DNA of 7,284 bases from Deltaproteobacteria bacterium (GTDB lineage: Bacteria; Desulfobacterota; Desulfarculia; Adiutricales; JAGVGV01), in contig JAGVGV010000490.1 of NCBI GenBank assembly GCA_020056895.1, positions 1 to 7,284 of the forward strand. Reading direction: 5' to 3'. The position numbers and the translations under genes were made by a program. Below the pieces are notes generated by a model. It saw only the letters and a program-made list of their open reading frames with translations. It ran no database searches and was not told the DNA's origin. Shown here piece by piece: positions 4,334 through 7,284 of this stretch. Within the stretch, counting starts at the first letter, position 1, and each line of letters begins with the position of its first letter.

Positions 4334-7284
4334 TCGTCAACGAATCCGCCCTGAAGCGCCAAACCACGGTTCTGTCGCTGCTCGTCATCCTGGTCATCAC
4401 CGGGATCGGCAGCTATATGGCGCTCCCCCGGGAATCGTTTCCCGATATCACCATCCCCTACATTTTCGTCACCACCACGTACGAAGGCGTGTCGCCGTCG
4501 GACATGGAATCCCTGATCTCCATCCCCATTGAACGAAAGCTCAAAGGCCTGGCCGACACCGAAGAACTCACCTCGACCTCCGCCGAAGGCATCAGCGTGG
4601 TGGCGGTCAAGTTCCTGCCCAACGTGGATATGGAAGACGCCCTGAGGAAGGTCAAAGACAAAGTTGACGAGGCCAAGGGTGAACTGCCGCAGGACCTGCA
4701 GGACGATCCGGTGGTGAAGGAAGTCAATTTCCAGGATTTTCCCATCATCCGGGTTATCGTTTCCGGGCCCTACAGTCTTAGAAGGCTCAAAAGCTTCGCG
4801 GAAATGTACGAAGACCGGATCGAATCCGTGCCCGGCGTTTTGGAAGTGGAGCTTTCCGGCGGATTGGAACGGGAAATCCACGTGGAATTCGATCTGGACC
4901 GGGTGGGCGCGTATAACATGCCCTTCAGCAGTCTGATCAACGCGGTGAACAAGGGCAACGTGAACATGCCCGGCGGGTCCATGGACATCGGCGACGGCCG
5001 GTATTCCGTCCGTGTACCCGAAGATTACAAACACCCGGCCGAAATTTTCAGCATCGTGGCTTTTGTCCGGGATGGCAAGCCCGTGTACCTCAAGGACGTA
5101 GGCCGGATCGAGGATTCCTACAAGGACCCCAAAACCCGCAGCCGGATCAACGGCCAGCAGAGCGTGACCCTGGGCATCAAAAAACGGTCGGGCGAAAACA
5201 TCGTGGCCGTGGCCGACGAAGTGAAGCGGATCGTGAAGGAAATGGCTCCTCAAATGCCCCCGGACTTGAAGGTGAGCCTCACTTCGGACCAGTCCGAAGA
5301 CGTCCGCCTGATGATCAAGGACCTGGAAAACAACATTTATTCCGGCCTGGTGCTGGTTCTGGCCGTGATTTTCGTGTTCGTCAGCGCCCGGTCCGCCTTT
5401 TTCATTTCCCTGGCCATTCCCTATTCCATGTTCATCGCCTTCGCCTTGCTGTCCGCCTTCGGCGTATCACTCAACCAGGTGGTTCTGTTTTCGTTGATCC
5501 TGGCCCTGGGCATGCTGGTGGACAACGGCATCGTGATCGTGGAGAACATTTACCGGCACATGCAGGAAGGCGCCACCCGCTGGGAAGCCGCCCGGAAAGG
5601 CACCAACGAGGTCGCCTGGCCGGTCATCACCTCCACGCTGACCACCTTGGGCGCCTTTCTGCCCATGCTGTTCTGGCCCGGAATCATGGGCGAATTCATG
5701 AAGTACCTGCCCATGACCCTCATCATGACTTTAACCGCGTCGCTCTTCGTGGCCCTGGTCATCAACCCGGTGCTTTCGGCGCGGTATCAAACGGCCAAAC
5801 GGAAACCCCAAGGGTATGATCCGGAAAACCCCTTCGCCACCCCCCTGCCCTGGCTGATGCGGTGGTACCACCGGCTGCTCCAGGCGGCCCTGAACCACCG
5901 GTGGCTGGTGGTTTTCTTATCCATCGTCCTCTTCTTCGGGTCCATCGCCCTCTTCGTCCGGTTCGGCCACGGCAAGGAATTTTTCCCTCAGGCCGACGCC
6001 CGGCGGGCGGAAATATCGATCAAGGCGCCCATCGGCGCCAATCTGGACGCCACCGACCGGCTGGTCCACCAAATCGAAGAGATCGTTCAGGGGTATCCGG
6101 ACGTACAGTACGTCATCACCAACCTGGGGTCCAGCGGCGGAGGCGGTTTTTCCGGAGGCGAATCCGGCACCCACACCGCTTTGGTGGCTCTGGATTTCAA
6201 GAACTTCAACGAACGATCCCGGCCTTCGCCCGAAGTTATCAACGAAGTGCGGCAAAAAGTGCTGAGCACGATTAAGGGCGCGGAAGTGACCGTGGATGCC
6301 GAGCGGCACGGCCCCCCCACCGGCGAACCGGTGAATCTGGAAATATATGGAACGGAAATGGATGTTTTGGGCGACTTGGTCCAGCGGATTCACGGCGTCA
6401 TGGAACAAGTGGAGGGCCTGACCGACCTGAAGGACAATTACACCAGCGGCCGGCCGGAAATCCGGGTGGACGTGGACAAGGAAAAAGCGGCCTTGATGGG
6501 CCTGGACACATATACCATTGCGTACACGGTGAAAACGGCCATCAACGGCAGCCGGGTGGGGTCGTTCCGGGAAGGCAAGGACGAATACGACATCATCGCC
6601 CGTTTGCCGGAAAAGGACCGCCAATCCCTGGAAAGCCTGAAACGGCTGACCGTTTCCGGATCGAACGGCGAACCCATTCCCATCACCAGCCTGGCCACCT
6701 TCCACCTGACCACGGGCATGGGCGCCATCAACCGCAAGGACCAAAAACGGGTGTTCGTGATTTCGGGCCGGAACACGGACCGGAACGCCAACGACATCAT
6801 CAAGGAACTCACCGGACGGCTAGGCGCCATGTCCTGGCCCTCCGGATACGGGTACCGGTTTACCGGCGAACAGCAGGAACAGGAGAATGCTCAGGCCTTC
6901 CTGAGCAAAGCCTTCCTGGCCGCCTTGTTCATTATCATGTTGATCCTCATGACCCAGTTCGATTCCGTGGTATACCCCGGCATTGTGATGACGTCGGTGC
7001 TGTTGTCCCTGATCGGCGTGTTTTTGGGGCTGGTCATTACCCGGACGCCCTTCGGCGTCATCATGACCGGCATTGGGGTCATCAGCCTGGCGGGGGTGGT
7101 GGTCAACAACGCCATCGTGCTGATCGATTATTATATGCAGCTTCTGGCCCGGGGAATTCCTCCCCGGCTCGCTCTGGAAACCACGGGGCTGGTCCGGTTC
7201 CGGCCGGTGATGCTGACCGCCATCACCACCCTGTTGGGCCTGATCCCCATGGCCACGGGCGTATCGGTGGATTTCACCCTCATC
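4330..7284 (+). CDS. RND efflux transporter permease subunit (AcrB/MdtB superfamily), 3' partial
   Basis: Proton-driven inner-membrane pump of the RND superfamily that would export drugs, lipophiles or other toxicants through the adaptor. The frame starts at ATG 4330 (overlapping the adaptor stop as ATGA) and stays open for 985 codons to the window edge; about 50-70 residues are missing compared with AcrB (1049). AGGAAGGGA (4305-4313) lies rather far upstream, which fits translational coupling. Seen: TM1 (about 13-33); first porter region (34-335) with PRESFPDI; TM2-TM6 (about 336-482), where TM4 carries GMLVDNGIVIVENIYRH; TM7 (about 525-543); second porter region (about 544-857) with a Gly-rich loop (600-613); TM8-TM10 (about 860-933), with GVVVNNAIVLIDY in TM10; and the start of TM11 (FRPVMLTAITTLLG). 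Against AcrB from memory, Asp407 is kept (Asp398), Asp408 is Asn399, Lys940 is Asn926 and Arg971 is kept (Arg956). The substrate is unknown; I do not assign a gene name. Confidence 0.94.
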   Translation, partial: MIVNESALKRQTTVLSLLVILVITGIGSYMALPRESFPDITIPYIFVTTTYEGVSPSDMESLISIPIERKLKGLADTEELTSTSAEGISVVAVKFLPNVDMEDALRKVKDKVDEAKGELPQDLQDDPVVKEVNFQDFPIIRVIVSGPYSLRRLKSFAEMYEDRIESVPGVLEVELSGGLEREIHVEFDLDRVGAYNMPFSSLINAVNKGNVNMPGGSMDIGDGRYSVRVPEDYKHPAEIFSIVAFVRDGKPVYLKDVGRIEDSYKDPKTRSRINGQQSVTLGIKKRSGENIVAVADEVKRIVKEMAPQMPPDLKVSLTSDQSEDVRLMIKDLENNIYSGLVLVLAVIFVFVSARSAFFISLAIPYSMFIAFALLSAFGVSLNQVVLFSLILALGMLVDNGIVIVENIYRHMQEGATRWEAARKGTNEVAWPVITSTLTTLGAFLPMLFWPGIMGEFMKYLPMTLIMTLTASLFVALVINPVLSARYQTAKRKPQGYDPENPFATPLPWLMRWYHRLLQAALNHRWLVVFLSIVLFFGSIALFVRFGHGKEFFPQADARRAEISIKAPIGANLDATDRLVHQIEEIVQGYPDVQYVITNLGSSGGGGFSGGESGTHTALVALDFKNFNERSRPSPEVINEVRQKVLSTIKGAEVTVDAERHGPPTGEPVNLEIYGTEMDVLGDLVQRIHGVMEQVEGLTDLKDNYTSGRPEIRVDVDKEKAALMGLDTYTIAYTVKTAINGSRVGSFREGKDEYDIIARLPEKDRQSLESLKRLTVSGSNGEPIPITSLATFHLTTGMGAINRKDQKRVFVISGRNTDRNANDIIKELTGRLGAMSWPSGYGYRFTGEQQEQENAQAFLSKAFLAALFIIMLILMTQFDSVVYPGIVMTSVLLSLIGVFLGLVITRTPFGVIMTGIGVISLAGVVVNNAIVLIDYYMQLLARGIPPRLALETTGLVRFRPVMLTAITTLLGLIPMATGVSVDFTLI

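Noticed and set aside
4273..5253. Antisense open frame of 326 codons opposite the start of the pump gene
   Set aside because: Low-complexity His/Gly/Val/Phe-rich translation without motifs; the + strand encodes clear RND sequence throughout.
5917..6744. Antisense open frame of 275 codons opposite the middle of the pump gene
   Set aside because: Same shadow pattern; no start signals or recognisable protein, and the RND frame on the + strand is continuous.
1..7284. A novel defence, mobile or RNA-based system
   Set aside because: All five genes belong to familiar transport or regulator families. I saw no repeat array, transposase, tRNA/rRNA, riboswitch-like leader or toxin/effector gene on either strand.

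Overview
This is a GC-rich window (roughly 60% G+C by eye) holding five genes, all on the + strand and packed with little intergenic space. All are membrane transport genes or their regulator. The strong preference for CGG, CCC and GCC codons, the GGCCGG-rich composition and the protein types suggest a Gram-negative proteobacterial-type organism, possibly Desulfobacterota (the former Deltaproteobacteria). The Gram-negative part rests on the RND pump and its periplasmic adaptor. The narrower placement is an impression and was not tested by any search.

Layout: (1) 2-904, the 3' part of an ABC importer permease of the BMP/nucleoside type (YufQ-like), probably the last gene of an importer operon that lies upstream. 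(2) 905-1039, a short gap with weak stem-loops. (3) 1040-2503, a cation:proton antiporter of the Na+/H+ exchanger superfamily with an unusual Asp-Asn pair where an Asp-Asp pair is expected, and a soluble C-terminal tail of about 100 residues. (4) 2504-2630, a regulatory region with a near-perfect 22-bp palindrome and a promoter-like -35/-10 pair. (5) 2631-3227, a TetR-family repressor. (6) 3224-4333, an RND periplasmic adaptor. (7) 4330 to the window end, the inner-membrane RND pump, cut off after 985 codons.

The last three genes form a clear operon. Each is joined to the next by a 4-base ATGA start/stop overlap, which implies translational coupling. The likely logic is a TetR-type repressor that binds the palindrome just upstream of its own promoter and controls itself together with the efflux pump, with relief by a pump substrate. 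No outer-membrane channel gene (TolC type) is visible; it could lie downstream or elsewhere.

I found no RNA genes, mobile elements, CRISPR arrays or toxin/defence genes. The window looks like ordinary transport and efflux content. The points most worth a second look are the palindromic operator, the antiporter's Asp-Asn motif and tail, and the RND proton-relay substitutions.
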